In this document: positions 47,363 through 58,934 of the stretch, piece by piece
Numbering within the stretch: position 1 is the first letter of the stretch
Layout: each line of letters begins with the position of its first letter
Source of the DNA: Geosiphon pyriformis
Taxonomy: Eukaryota > Glomeromycota > Glomeromycetes > Archaeosporales > Geosiphonaceae
DNA: 63,977 nt
Reading direction: 5' to 3'
NCBI GenBank assembly: GCA_016748015.1
Contig: JAAOMT010000222.1
Span: forward strand, 6,245 to 70,221
Position numbers and translations under genes: made by a program
The notes under the pieces: generated by a model
What the model was told of the DNA's origin: nothing
Databases searched by the model: none
What the model saw: the letters and a program-made list of their open reading frames with translations, nothing else

Positions 47363-49944
47363 TCATTTTTTATTCTTGGCCGGTGAACTATCCACAGCAG
47401 ATTCATCAATAGCTTTGCGATACATAAAAGTCTTAGGTCTGTGTTCCAGAAGTGACTTAATATGATTCGTAAGGTTTATAATACGATACTATACATAGAC
47501 ATTAGTTAAAAAAGTAGTGATTTTTATATATACTATAATAAGAAAGATAAATAATACCTTAAATCCTAGCATTGCTTTAATGATGCTCGAAAGTTCATTT
47601 AATTGATTTGTGGTGTCAGGAATAGTAAAACCATTAACCTGGTCAACCAAATAAAGACCATTGACCCAATGAGCAGAATATATGAAAAAGTCTCTCTCTA
47701 AATTAAAAGTATGTAATGAGAATCAAAAGTATAATTATAAAAGGAAAAAACTTTTAAAATATGTATTGAGATACATACTGTATACTTGTATACCAAACGT
47801 TTCTAATTGCTCAAGATCTTTCTTCGGAACTTTTCTTTCTAATAATAATTTTCGCAACTTGTAAAGAGATAGTTGCATCGCTAATTAAATTAAAACAAAA
47901 GATTTAACAACTTTCACTGGTAAAATCAAAAACCCCACTTTTTTTATTTACCTTTCAGCATCTTTTCTCGGTCCTCATTCAACTTATTATCGTCATGTTT
48001 ACATGGATTGCCAACAACTTCACCAAAACCAACTTGAATATCTTTACTCAGAAACTTTACCATTAAGATCGCATCGTGGAACCATCCAATTGCTCTTTTC
48101 TGTCCTGGTAGTCTTGAACCATCCTTCTGATCTTTTCGATCAATATTTTCTACCTCTCCTCTGATTACAAATGTAATAAATGCATCAGTGTATTATAAGA
48201 CTCTTTAGAATATGCACAAAGACAAGGCACTTACGTTCGCATGTAAATTGCAGGATTAACATCTAAGAATATATCCTCCCAAAGCTTATTAATTAGACGA
48301 TCACAGTAAGCATATTCGGATAAACTTGCATCGTGAAAAAAATCCATTGGCATCTGAAAACATGTAATGCTTTCCATATATTTGTGAAGGTTAGTATAAT
48401 AACATATAAAAACAAATAGCCCATTAATATAATAATATCCTTACAATGAAGTATACACTAGTTGGACCCAGTGAAGAAGCCAGTCTCTTTGAAATAGATA
48501 TTCTGTTCTTCCTTTCTCAAATGGATTTTCATTTATTACTAACGATATTTTATTAACGTTTGAACTAAATCCAATTGTGTGTTCTTTGATGGCTTCGTCA
48601 TATTTAATTAAGAGATTCACTATGTCTGCTGGTATCGCTACTGAAAAAGAGCCAATTATTTTTTCTTCTGCCTAAGAAAAATCATCGTAAATATTATTAC
48701 TTTCTCGGTTGTATTGATAATTAAAAAAAACACAAACCATTTGCCAGTCATGTTCAGACGTTGCCCATTCTTGACTTGTCAGAAGATTCTTTATTGGATC
48801 TTGTTTATTATCCTCGGGCAAAAAAATTATTTTATATCTCGCAATACCTTCACCATAGTTCAGAAGCCTTTTAACAATTGGATTTGTAACTTCCTATGAT
48901 GTCAGAAGATAAATTGGTAAAAACTCAAAACTATGCGAAAAAAATTGGAAATACAAGAATGATGAAACAAACCTCTATTGTAATAAGTTCTTTTAAGAAC
49001 TTGTATTCATCAAATTCATCATGTGGCTCAGCTTCAATAGATGATGATTCATCAGGTTCCTCATCAAAAAATTCGTCGTAATCTCTCTTCCGTCTCAAAG
49101 CTATTATTTCCATATCATGAATTAAATCTTTGTTAATTTACTTTTTAATTCTGCTTTTCATTAATTACATACCTTCATTACTTTCAATTGTTTCTTTATT
49201 TGGTTCCTGTTTGGAAGAATTGTGCTGATAAGATATTAAATAATTAACAGATAAACACATAAAAAATGAAAAGAATAATTTGAGTATTAGGGCAGACTTA
49301 ACATTAACTTGTTTCCATGCTTGAGATTTAATGTATATTTTTGCCTCAGTAACTTGAGTTGCAATCATTAAATGTTGGTCCGCCTGATTGAAAATAAACA
49401 ATCACAAATGTTACCTGATATTTCAAGCACATTAAAAAAATGATATTGCATTACCTCCAACATTTTCACTTCGTCTTCAACGTGATTATATATACGATTT
49501 GAGAAATGATTTAACCAAAACTTGTCAATGCGGCCCATTTTTTTGGAATCCATCTCACAAATACAAATATGTGTAAAGCAAATTATTTTTATCAAAGTGA
49601 GTCAAAAAATCGAACAGCAAGTTACAAGCTGGCTGTAGCAGAGGCGTAGTCCATAACCATGCGGAGACGTAGTCCCATGGGTAGCTGCATGAATGTAACA
49701 AAGCTATCCAAAGAAAATTTTATACCTCGAATTGTTTCTCGAAACGTATTGCATTCTGTTTCTCCTTTCCTGAACCATGAATAGCTATATAATTTATTTG
49801 TTTTTCAATTGCTCTTGCTACAGAAGCTCTATCCATAGTGAGTTTGGCAGCTTTCCATGCCTTGTGGTATTGAAGAATATCCCAATCTTCGCAAGGAGTA
49901 TTAAGAAAGTAGCTAAATCCAGGCCTTCCAGTGTCTAATAGCAT
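47363..49944 (-). CDS. Uncharacterised 12-exon fungal protein, about 557 residues
   Basis: The only host-type gene here. Exons on the minus strand: 49726-49944, 49455-49553, 49303-49383, 49173-49224, 48973-49100, 48738-48893, 48445-48671, 48235-48369, 47952-48160, 47779-47880, 47558-47697 and 47363-47488 (TGA). Every junction uses GT/AG, phases agree throughout, and introns are 66-81 bases except intron 1 (172). The N-terminal part starts LLDTGRPGFSYFLNTPCEDW. Exon 5 is acidic (FFDEEPDESSSIEAEPHDEFDE). Exons 8-12 resemble a large uncharacterised family I recall from mycorrhizal fungi, with LSEYAYCDRLI, then VGFGEVVGNPCKHDDNK, then FTIPDT. The GEVxG box might be a PD-(D/E)XK nuclease remnant, but the Lys is not evident. 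The start is either ATG 49942-49944 or further upstream past a TGA. Confidence 0.8.
49554..49725 (-). other. Intron 1 with a GC-rich imperfect direct repeat
   Basis: This 172-base intron is over twice the length of the other ten. Its middle (49629-49690) is GC-rich and on the minus strand holds ATGGGACTACGTCTCCGC followed by ATGGACTACGCCTCTGC, an imperfect tandem pair. The extra length fits a small insertion. Confidence 0.6.
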
Positions 49945-50399
49945 TATTGTCACTGTAACTTGAACTCAAATTTGTGAATTTTCCATTTTTTATCAATCGA
50001 TATCTGTTTATATTTGGTTTCAAATTCAATCAGTCATTTCATTATTATCACATTTCTTAATTAAATTAAAAAGAATTAATATATTAATAATTGAATACCA
50101 ATAGTTAAACACAACATTTTGATTCAAAAAGAAGTTGCTAAATTTCATTTTGTAATTAATTAATTTTGTTGTTTTCATATATGAAAATCAAATATATTAA
50201 TTATTGGTTTGATTTTTAGAACATATAGTAAAAATAATGTTATATAAATTGTAAAATCTTGTTTTATTAAGAATTTTTATGTCTTTTATTAGTTTTGTTA
50301 TGTGAACCAAACATGAAATTGGACCAAATTGTTTATGTTTAAGTCTAAAAATTTGAAAAATATAGATATTATATTATTATAATTAAAACTTATAAATTT
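49945..50399. other. 5' flank of the 12-exon gene
   Basis: AT-rich sequence between the gene and the right arm. No clear promoter motif. On the minus strand an upstream in-frame ATG precedes the chosen start, with one TGA between them. Confidence 0.5.
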
Positions 50400-51005
50400 T
50401 ATTAGTTATCATATGTATTAACCAATAATATTATATAATTAACTATTCTATTTTTAAATAATAATTATTATCTTAATTAATAATTTAATTATTGATTTGA
50501 TCATTAATTTGATTATTTACTTGATTATTGATTTAATTATTAATCTGGTTATTAATTACTTTAAATAGTTATATAAGTAATGTATTTTTCAGCTTTAAAA
50601 AAACATGTTTTAATATACAAAACATATATAAATCAAAGTAATAAAAATCACTTTTAAATATTCAATTTTTTTTAATTTACTTATTTTTTTTCCCAATTTC
50701 TTTTAAGTATTTAAATATTTTTGTGATAAAAAATTATTTGTTGATATTTATCTGTAATTGTTAATTTTAAAGATTATTGAATAAATATTACTAAAGAATA
50801 TAATTGATATCTAATATTAAATTCTAAGAATTTTAACATAAAACATAGAATTATATTAATGTGTTATTTTTTGTTAATAGTATAGATTATTTTTTTACCT
50901 TCAGATTTTTTTGTTATTTTTTAGAAAAAATAACAACTAAAATATTTATAAGATTAATTTTATATATTAAATCTGTACTAATTTAATTTATTTTTTAAAA
51001 TTAAA
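50400..51005 (-). repeat. Long inverted repeat, right arm
   Basis: Reverse complement of 46040-46610. Short repeated units (TTGATTATTGATTTAATTATTAAT) lie at about 50470-50565. I see no clear terminal dinucleotide or target duplication, because both outer edges merge into AT-rich sequence. Confidence 0.75.
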
Positions 51006-51589
51006 ATTTTTTTTAATTATTTTTATTACTATATAATTTTGTTATACTTTGTTATCTATTAATTTGTTATTCTAATTTGTAATAATATTATAAATATAAT
51101 TATTTGTTTAATTATAAAATTAGTGTTTTTACATATTTAATATATTATTAAAACTAAATATATTAGTAAAAAAAAGACATGTTTTTAGTTTTTATATTAT
51201 TTAATTTTTATATTATTCAAACATTAAAACAAATTATTTAAGTGTGTATTAGTTAAAAAAATGGTTTTTTATTTTTATATTATTTAAATACTAAATAAAA
51301 CTGTGTTTTTATGTTTATTTTATATATTAGTAAGAAAAATAAATAAATATATTACAATTATTTTTACTTTTATATTACTTATTTTAATCTAATTTTTATT
51401 TATTATAAAAATAAAAAAGTTTAAAATAATTATAATTTGTTAAAAAACTTATTTAAATTTTATTTAATATTAAGCTTTATTATCAAATAAATAATATTTT
51501 CAATTTTCAAAAAAAGTATTTTACTATTTTTTTTTCTTTATATTTGTAAATTTTTTAATATTTTTTTTATTTATTTATTAAAGTTTAAC
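51006..51589. other. AT-rich stretch, no gene seen
   Basis: Low-complexity AT sequence with no matched element. Confidence 0.6.
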
Positions 51590-53830
51590 AAACAAGGCCC
51601 AAAAGCTACCTAAAACAATATATCAAAGAATCAATCTAAATTAAACACTAATCATGCATTTTTTACATATGACCAGCCACTCAGACCAGTCAAGAACATA
51701 TTATGCTGATGCTACAAAAGAAAACTTATCCAAAGATGACATTTTTTGAATAACAGAAAACAAAGTTATACTACAAGAAACCAAACCAACTAACCACTCA
51801 GCAGTTTTAAAAGAATTAGTTTTAACATTAACAGACTTATGCTTCCAAAGGGACATTAAGTTGAAAAACATCTTATTACTTATAATAAGTGGAAGCTCTG
51901 AATTATTAGACATATTAAAGTTTTTTATACAGCATTTTTTTTTCAAAGAAACCACTTTTTTTCTCAACTTACCAACAGTCCTACTAAAAGAACTCATATA
52001 CACTAAAATCTCATTGATCTTAAGATCAAAAGCACTACTTAAAACCAAATTACTATTAATAAACTATTCAAAAGTTGTAACCAAAGAGCCAATAAGCTTA
52101 ACAATAGACTTAACCAAAGCAGAAAGCTTAGTTAAATCAGATTCCAAAGAAGACAAACAGGACAGCACTAAAAAATTACTAACAACAGCTAGAGAAAAAA
52201 CAAAAGGCAACAGAGATAAAAATCCAGAGAAGTCCAAGGGAACAGAAGCCTTAGCATAAGACTTAGGATTAACAAAACATGATGTAAATATCTTAGGAAA
52301 CTTGGAAAGAGGAAGTGGAGAAATCTTACAGTCTACAGCCAGATAGCCTAGCTTTTGATACTTGAAACAATGCCAACAACCAGAAGTTTTTTACCAAATA
52401 TGTCATTTTCTCAGTGTATCAGTTTTAACAATAGCAGAGTCCAAATTAGCTTAGAAACCAAATATAACCAAAGCAAACTGGGAACAATGACCAGACTCAA
52501 GAGAATAAGGAATAAAACAAGTCCAATCACCAACTTGAGAAATCATATTACTAATCTCAAAAGCTGTACAGTCAGAAGAAAGATTAACCAACTTGGCCTT
52601 AAACTTATTATAAGACAAAATAGTCTCATTTTGATTTACCAGAGGGAGAATTCTAATACTATCCTTGCCCATCAAGACTAATCAATGATTCAAAGCAGAC
52701 AGAACAGAGCCCAACTTCTTAAAATAAACTACCACATACTGCCAAATACCAACAAACTTTAGCACAACATAAATAATACTACTAAATACACTAAAAGCTG
52801 TCTTAATATTAGCAACAGATACATTCAAGAACACATCATGCAGTACAACAGCAGCAGAAGAGGAACCAGACTCAGAAATTACCAAAGATTTGGCAATTTT
52901 GAGGATGGCCAAATATACAGAGCTTGTAAGTTCAACCAAAAATGCAGCTTTTAAAGACACTTGAGAAGCAAACTCTACATAAAACAGCTTCATATTGTTC
53001 TTTAACACTGACTTTGCATCCAAAAAACCATGTACTAACTGAAAAACAGTCTTAACATAAGCCAATTTAATCTTAAAAGTATTACCAGGCACCAGAGTGG
53101 AGGCCACCTATTCAGCAAACTTTTGATGACTAGTAATAGTTTCTTAAGCATCACTAAAAATAGTACCAGAAACTAAAGAAGAAGATAATTCAGTTTCTAT
53201 TTGATCAGCCCAGTTCTTAAGAACAGGTGACTCAACAGAAGGAGATTGTTTTGTTTCCAAAACTGGTGATGATCTATCAGAAGACACCACATTTAGCAAT
53301 ACAGCCAGTGGGTGATCTAGGTCTATCTTAGACAATATGTTAGATAATGCTATGGAAATCTCATCTAAGATCTCATTGGAAACCACAAAGGGGTTCGGTA
53401 TAACAATAGCAGAGGCAAGCGACTACTCCCACTTTTTTGAACTTTTGGTTTTTTTGACTATTTTTTTTGAAGAGGTGATACTAGTAGCACTAAGAATTGA
53501 ATCTATGGAGGGGAAAACCAGCTTATTTACTGGTCTATTATTAAAAACTTTTGGGCTCTTAGTCAGAGTGGAGGCAACATTGAAACTAATTTAAGTGTGT
53601 CTCTTTGAGGAAACTTTGACTGGTAAAAAACCAGCCAAAGATGAAGAAGTTGCTTCAGTGGCCACCAAAGACAGCTTATTACGATTACTGGGTAAAAAAA
53701 AGGCTTCTAAAACATTTTGCTTAGTTGCTTCCACAACAGAGAGAGCTCTTCTGGTTGAAATTTTATTAAATATCTCAAGACAGATATTAAGTGTAGCTTT
53801 TTTACTCTTTGCTTTAGTCGTGATCATAAA
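51590..53830 (-). pseudogene. LINE family 2: ORF1 with LINE 3' end attached
   Basis: ORF1 of a second LINE family on the minus strand in short pieces, e.g. 53827-53591, 53386-53144, 53107-52682 and 52048-51701. It is Ser- and Lys-rich at the N-terminus, with a central nucleic-acid-binding region (KFVGIWQYVVVYFKKLGSVLSALNH, then GKDSIRILPL). A zinc knuckle remnant CFKYQKLGYLAVDC near 52330-52370 has one Cys and the His changed to Tyr. The C-terminal segment is helical. Sequence from 51590 to about 51705 resembles the 3' end of the full-length LINE (11386-11460), so ORF2 appears to be missing between them. Confidence 0.72.
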
Positions 53831-53884
53831 ATTAAGAAAACAAAGAGTTAAAATTTTCCTACATATTTTTATTCAAGTTTAAAG

Positions 53885-54419
53885 TAAATAAATTATTATT
53901 TTTGTTTAGCAATACAGTAATTACAAAACAAAAAACAATTACAACTATATACCATATTTTTTATTAATATCTCAATTTAAATATTTAGAAATTGGCTAAA
54001 ATTTATTTTTAAAAAACTTGAATTTTAAAACTTATTATTATTATAATTTTTGTTTAATTTTATTAAATTTTTTAGTTTTTTTTAGTTTTTTTGAATTTTT
54101 TAAGTTTTAATTTTTTATTATTAATATTTATTTAATCTTTGTTATCTTTTAAAAATTTGATAAAAATAATTTAACAGAATTTGATTTTTGTTAATAATTT
54201 TATATAATAATTGCTTTTAATTTGCATATAATAAAATTTTTTAATAATTAAAAAAATAAAATTAATGTTTAAATAAAAAATTTATACAATTTAAATAAAA
54301 GAATACTTATTATAAATCAATTTTTTTAATTTGTTTGTAAAAAGTTTATATAATTTCAAAAATATTTAATTGTAATTATATTAAAAGTATTGAATTAAAA
54401 GGAACACATTTGTTAAATT
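53885..54419. other. AT-rich stretch, no gene seen
   Basis: A and T runs only. It separates two oppositely oriented LINE fragments. Confidence 0.6.
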
Positions 54420-55274
54420 ATTTTAAAAAAGAATCTGTCAGTCATGTGACATAAAGTCAAAGAACATTCAAACATTGTTAAAAATGAGTGGGCTGATTTT
54501 TTTGCTAATGCAGCAGTTTTTTTTAAGTCTGTACTGCTTTTTGATGTGTTGTGTTGCTTCTTTAATGTTGAAAACAGATCTGTTTCTAAGAATGCATGTC
54601 ACTTTATTAGGTGTTTATTTGATGCAGTTAATTTTGTTGGTTGGAAATCTAAATGTGTTATCTGTGTTGTAAATATAAATATTGTTGGCAATATCAATGT
54701 GGCCAAATCTTTCAGTGTTTGGCATCTTAATAACAAGATTCACTCTGGTTACACCAGTTTATTCTCAGCTTCTCTGCAGTTCTATTTGATGAAGGCTTTG
54801 TACTATTACCTATCAGTCATCATGAAGAAAAAATTATATAATTCTAAGTATTCTAGCATGACATGTATTAGATGTGGAATAGTTGAGGATTCTGATCACA
54901 TGTTTTTATGTGCATATGATACTAATACCAGAAAGAATTTGTTATTGACTACTAGTATAGAATGATATAAGCTAATTGGTAATTCTATTATGGGAAGTGT
55001 AATTGTTCAGTCCTTACATAAGGCTAAAGTATCTGGTAATTTGTATACATTATTAGCCAAGAGGTTTGTCTAAAAGAGCTAAGTGGCTAACATTATCTAC
55101 CATTTTGGTTCTGTGTCTAATGGCAGTTTGGTTGTTAGGTTAGTTTGCAGTATTGCCAAAAGTTACAGATCTAATATCTGGTTGTTTGTTGCCAAATTAA
55201 AATCTTTTTATAAAAAACACAATCTTTTACCACATAATAGATCTGCTGTACTTTTAGTTGTCAGTTTGTTGTTT
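54420..55274 (+). pseudogene. LINE family 2: ORF2 C-terminal fragment
   Basis: Plus strand. It starts within the RNase H end (NEWADFFANAA, the family's ERAD-like tail) and continues through VWHLNNKIHSGYTS and YLMKALYYYLSV to a CX2CX7HX4C motif (CIRCGIVEDSDHMFLC) near 54870-54917, then a decayed tail. The longest open piece is 54546-54965. It is homologous to the last third of the full-length LINE ORF2 and is cut by the C1 LTR at 55275. Confidence 0.75.
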
Positions 55275-56079
55275 TGTTGACCTATTGAGATTATCTGCAA
55301 CTTTAGTATTAGATTGGATATTCAGGATTCTCAATGAGGAATTGCAGAATTCCAGAATTTCAGAATTCCTCTCAAAGAAATCACAGAATTCCAGGAATTT
55401 CAGGATTTCTGTCATGAAGAATCAAAGAATTGAGGAATTTCAATTATGTATATATAGCAGTAGTGTTAGAAACAGAAAAGACAGAATTGATACCACAGAA
55501 TCCTTAGTCTAGAAACGCAATTATCAAATAAATAATTATTTTATATCTCTATCCACTTCCTCACTATCAACCCTTCATGTTGATAGTAATTGATACTTGA
55601 TCACACTGGAAAAATAGCTTTTGATCACGGCTATTGACAGGATACTAATCTACAAATCATCTTGGCTTATTTTTTTTTTTCTTTATTTTCTTTTATTTCT
55701 CTTTCTTTATTTTATTTTGATTTGTTGTTGTATACTAATTGATTAAAGATTAAGCATTGAATTATTGACATTAAGGATAGTCTGGTAAAAGACCCAGAAA
55801 TAAGAGTATAATTTTATATATTATCAGATAGCTTACCAGAAGGGCACGACTGCCAGAATAAAACTGGCCGCCAAGCTGAGAAAAAAATTGGGCATAATTG
55901 CGACTCCAGGAAAAACTACTACCATCACCACTGAATCTCTGTCCATTATACAAAGAACTCCACAACAAAACCTTCAGATCAACCAATACCTTCAGATATT
56001 ACCAATCACATTATATCAATTGAGCACCAAGTTATGAGTTTGTTATTCAATTCAACAACAGAAATAATCACCTGTAACA
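55275..56079 (+). repeat. C1 5' LTR
   Basis: 805 bases, starting TGTTGACC and ending CCTGTAACA. Contains a cluster of GAATTC and GGAATTTC units (55320-55440), a TATATATA box (55447-55454) and, near the end, gagcaccaagtta (56022-56034), which is complementary to the primer-binding region. No 3' LTR is present in the window. The start was set by the TGTT terminus where LINE homology ends. Confidence 0.72.
55447..55456 (+). promoter_or_regulatory. TATA box of the C1 LTR
   Basis: gtatatatag in the U3 part of the LTR, a plausible core promoter for the element RNA. Position only; no transcript evidence. Confidence 0.4.
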
Positions 56080-56081
56080 TT

Positions 56082-56093
56082 TGGTGCTCCCTG
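56082..56093 (+). promoter_or_regulatory. C1 primer-binding site
   Basis: tggtgctccctg, two bases after the LTR end. It differs from A2 (TGGTGCTCTCCC) and B1 (TGGTGCTCTCTG) only in the last few bases. Confidence 0.7.
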
Positions 56094-56216
56094 TGAAGTA
56101 TAATCCTACAGAGAACCAGCACTGACAACACCAAACCAAAAGTGGCAGAATCAGAAATTATAGAAGCAAACTATTTAGGATTTGCAAAATCCTTATTTTA
56201 ACACTATTGTCAATAC

Positions 56217-57910
56217 TTGAGATTAAATCACAATTATATATCCGCCGAATCAGCCTTCAATTTCTATGTCAACAAAAAGATTTCCTCTTTATTAGAAACA
56301 CCAGTAAACACTAAATCAGCAAGAGAAACTTTCTATAAAGAATTAATTCAAAATACCAACCTACCAACAAACTATAATTTTGCATCCATCATCACTGAGA
56401 TCAACAAAGAAATTGAATACCACACTCAACAAAGATATCCAATTACATATGCTAGTAAAGACAAGAAAAAATTACAAACACCAGCAGTAACACTCCAAAA
56501 AATACAGCCACCTGCTTGGAAGAAAAACAGAATTGAATCCCCAAGTAACTCATCATACCACTATATATCTGGAAGCGCCATCAACATATCATTAACCGAC
56601 GTGTTTCCATCAACTGTGACATCAGCATTTGGACAATTTCCATTCCAAAGTAGACAAAAAAAAACAGAATTATTAGGACCATATGGTGAATACTTTGAGG
56701 GATTTAATTCGCGATTATCAACCCCATCAGGATTTCGATCACCACCACCTTCACCAGATTTTGGAATCTCTAATCTGTGGGAAGCAGCAGAATCAGAAAA
56801 GGAGGAAGAAGAATCAGAGGATCAAGAATTTACTTACCAGCACCTGATTACTGAAAACCCGGAAGTTGAAACCCCGAACATTCAAACTCAGCAACAGTTA
56901 GAAAATCCGGAAATTGAAACTCTGAATATTCAAACGCCACCAAATCTAAGAAATCAAAACCCCGAATTAATTAATCAGCAAAACTTACCTCCGGTAATTG
57001 TCATCGATCAACTGCTGATTAATCCCATAGCTGAACCCATATAGCAGCCACTTTAGCTACCACTCCAACAGCCAGGACAACAACAACTGCTTCAACAGCC
57101 ACCACAACCACCTAACTTAGATCCAATGGCCTACGCACCAATTGCAAAACTTGACAACTTTACGGGCAAAGAGGATGATGCTCAAATATGGCTGAATGAT
57201 ATAGAAAAGGCCATCGCAGCCAATGGATGGAATGATGCCCAAGCCATGCAAACTATTCCCTACTTTCTCAAGGATACCGCCAATTCATGGTATCAGAGCT
57301 TGGTTAATAAACCACAAGATTTCAATGCCTTCAAAGTGGAATTCCTAAGATATTTCAGCAACAATAATAGCATCAATTGTTTGGTCAATACATTCACCAC
57401 CATGAAACAAGGAGAAACTGAAGCAGTCACTACTTACCTGGGACACTTCTATCAAAACTTGCACCAAATTTAAGCAATTAATGACAACTATTTCACAGTA
57501 CCACAGATACTCAACCAGTTTATCCATGGCCTATGCAGCAGCATCTTACAACATGTATGTTTGTTGCATCCTGACACACTTCAAGATGCAGTCACACATG
57601 CCAGAGATTTTAAATCTGCTGAGTCAGAGGCTAACCATGCCCAAGCCGTTAATCTAGTAATGAACAGATCATCTGAATTGGATTCCAAATTGGAGAAGTT
57701 CAGTGAATTAATTAATAAGAGATTGGAAAGATATTTAACTGACAATCACGCCATTTATCAGCCTCCACAACGACGCAATAATCAAAGAAATTATAATTGT
57801 GGCCAAAATCAACCACATTCATCTTCATTAACCAATCAACAGTGGCAACAGGAAATGCTATCTGCCACTATTGTGGTAAACAAAAACATATCCAAATTGA
57901 CTGTCGCCAG
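56217..57910 (+). pseudogene. C1 Gag with CCHC knuckle
   Basis: Plus-strand Gag. The N-terminal 276 codons (56217-57044) are open and end in a Pro- and Gln-rich repeat (PEIETLNIQT). Two TAG codons follow, each a likely Gln, and then a capsid-like core (57126-57473: KLDNFTGKEDDAQIWLNDIEKAI, then NSWYQSL), a TAA, and DAVTHARDFKSAESEANHAQAV (57561 onward). Near 57845 the frame shifts; in the new frame the knuckle CHYCGKQKHIQIDC (about 57862-57903) is complete. It is closely related to B1 Gag. The open frame begins at a TTG, so the true start is unknown. Confidence 0.8.
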
Positions 57911-58166
57911 TATTTAAATAACCAATGATCAGAAAATCCATATTGAAGCTCCGATTGCCGGTTCCAAACTCTGAATCAATACCCAAATCAAAACCCACCC
58001 ACTTACCTACTAGTGACGCAGTCATCAGTCTCCAGTATATCAACTTCTGATTTATCAGCTGCAGCCACAAGTAATATATTAACCACAGCCACAAATAATT
58101 TATCAACCCCAACAGATCCAAACACCATCCCAAAACTTACCATCCAACAGAACATAAAGACTGAGA

Positions 58167-58934
58167 ATGACTCAACAGAGCTGGAGATCGGTGATAGTAG
58201 TTCATCAACCGATCCCCAGTTCTTTACAGCAACCATCTGGATTATGCCAGTGGAATTTGGGTACTGGTCAACCCCAGAACCCGAATTTCCAGAACTATTT
58301 AAGTCTCCTGGTCACTCCAGAAGATGCTTCAACCAATAACCTGGCATTTACCCCAAAACAACCACTCACCAGTAATATCTCACCTGCTACTATCACTGAA
58401 GATGAGTTATTGGTTGCTATCTTCCCATTCGAATTCGAGGAAACAGCTACAACGTCATTGTTTAGTGGAGCCACTCTTGAAGCCAAACCAATCACCATGA
58501 TGTACACTGATGCCAAAGTTGAAGGACAATCCATCAAATTGATCCTGAACAGTGGTTCTGCAGGCAGCATAATCACAAGACAACTTATGGATCAATTAGG
58601 TCACCAAGTTGATCAAGCTGCCAGCGCCAAAATCATCACCACTGATGGAGCGACCAAAACTCCAATTGGCGAAATTAACAACTTTCCTTTTGAAGTCAAT
58701 GACATCATGACTTTTATTAAAGTTCTAGTGATGGAAGCCACTCAATACCAAGCTCTCATTGGTAATGACTGGCTATCCAAAGTCAATGCAACATTAGACT
58801 GGAACACCCAAGAACTCCAGCTAACGTATCAGGACCAACACATACATGTCCCGGTTACGTGTGGCCACTTCAAAACTCCTCCAAGAGAGAAACTATTGAT
58901 CGAACTGAAGAAGAAGAAAGAAAAACCAACCTGA
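58167..58934 (+). pseudogene. C1 protease region
   Basis: Open for 255 codons. The retropepsin-like box reads LILNSGSAGSI (58540-58573); the catalytic Asp of D-S-G is Asn, and fragment D has the same change. Partner segments are KTPIGEINNFPFEVNDI and IGNDWLSKVNATLDWNTQEL. The frame ends in a TGA (58932-58934) where fragment D has Trp (IWEAYQV against T-stop-KAYQV). A Ser- and Thr-rich linker precedes the protease. Confidence 0.82.
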
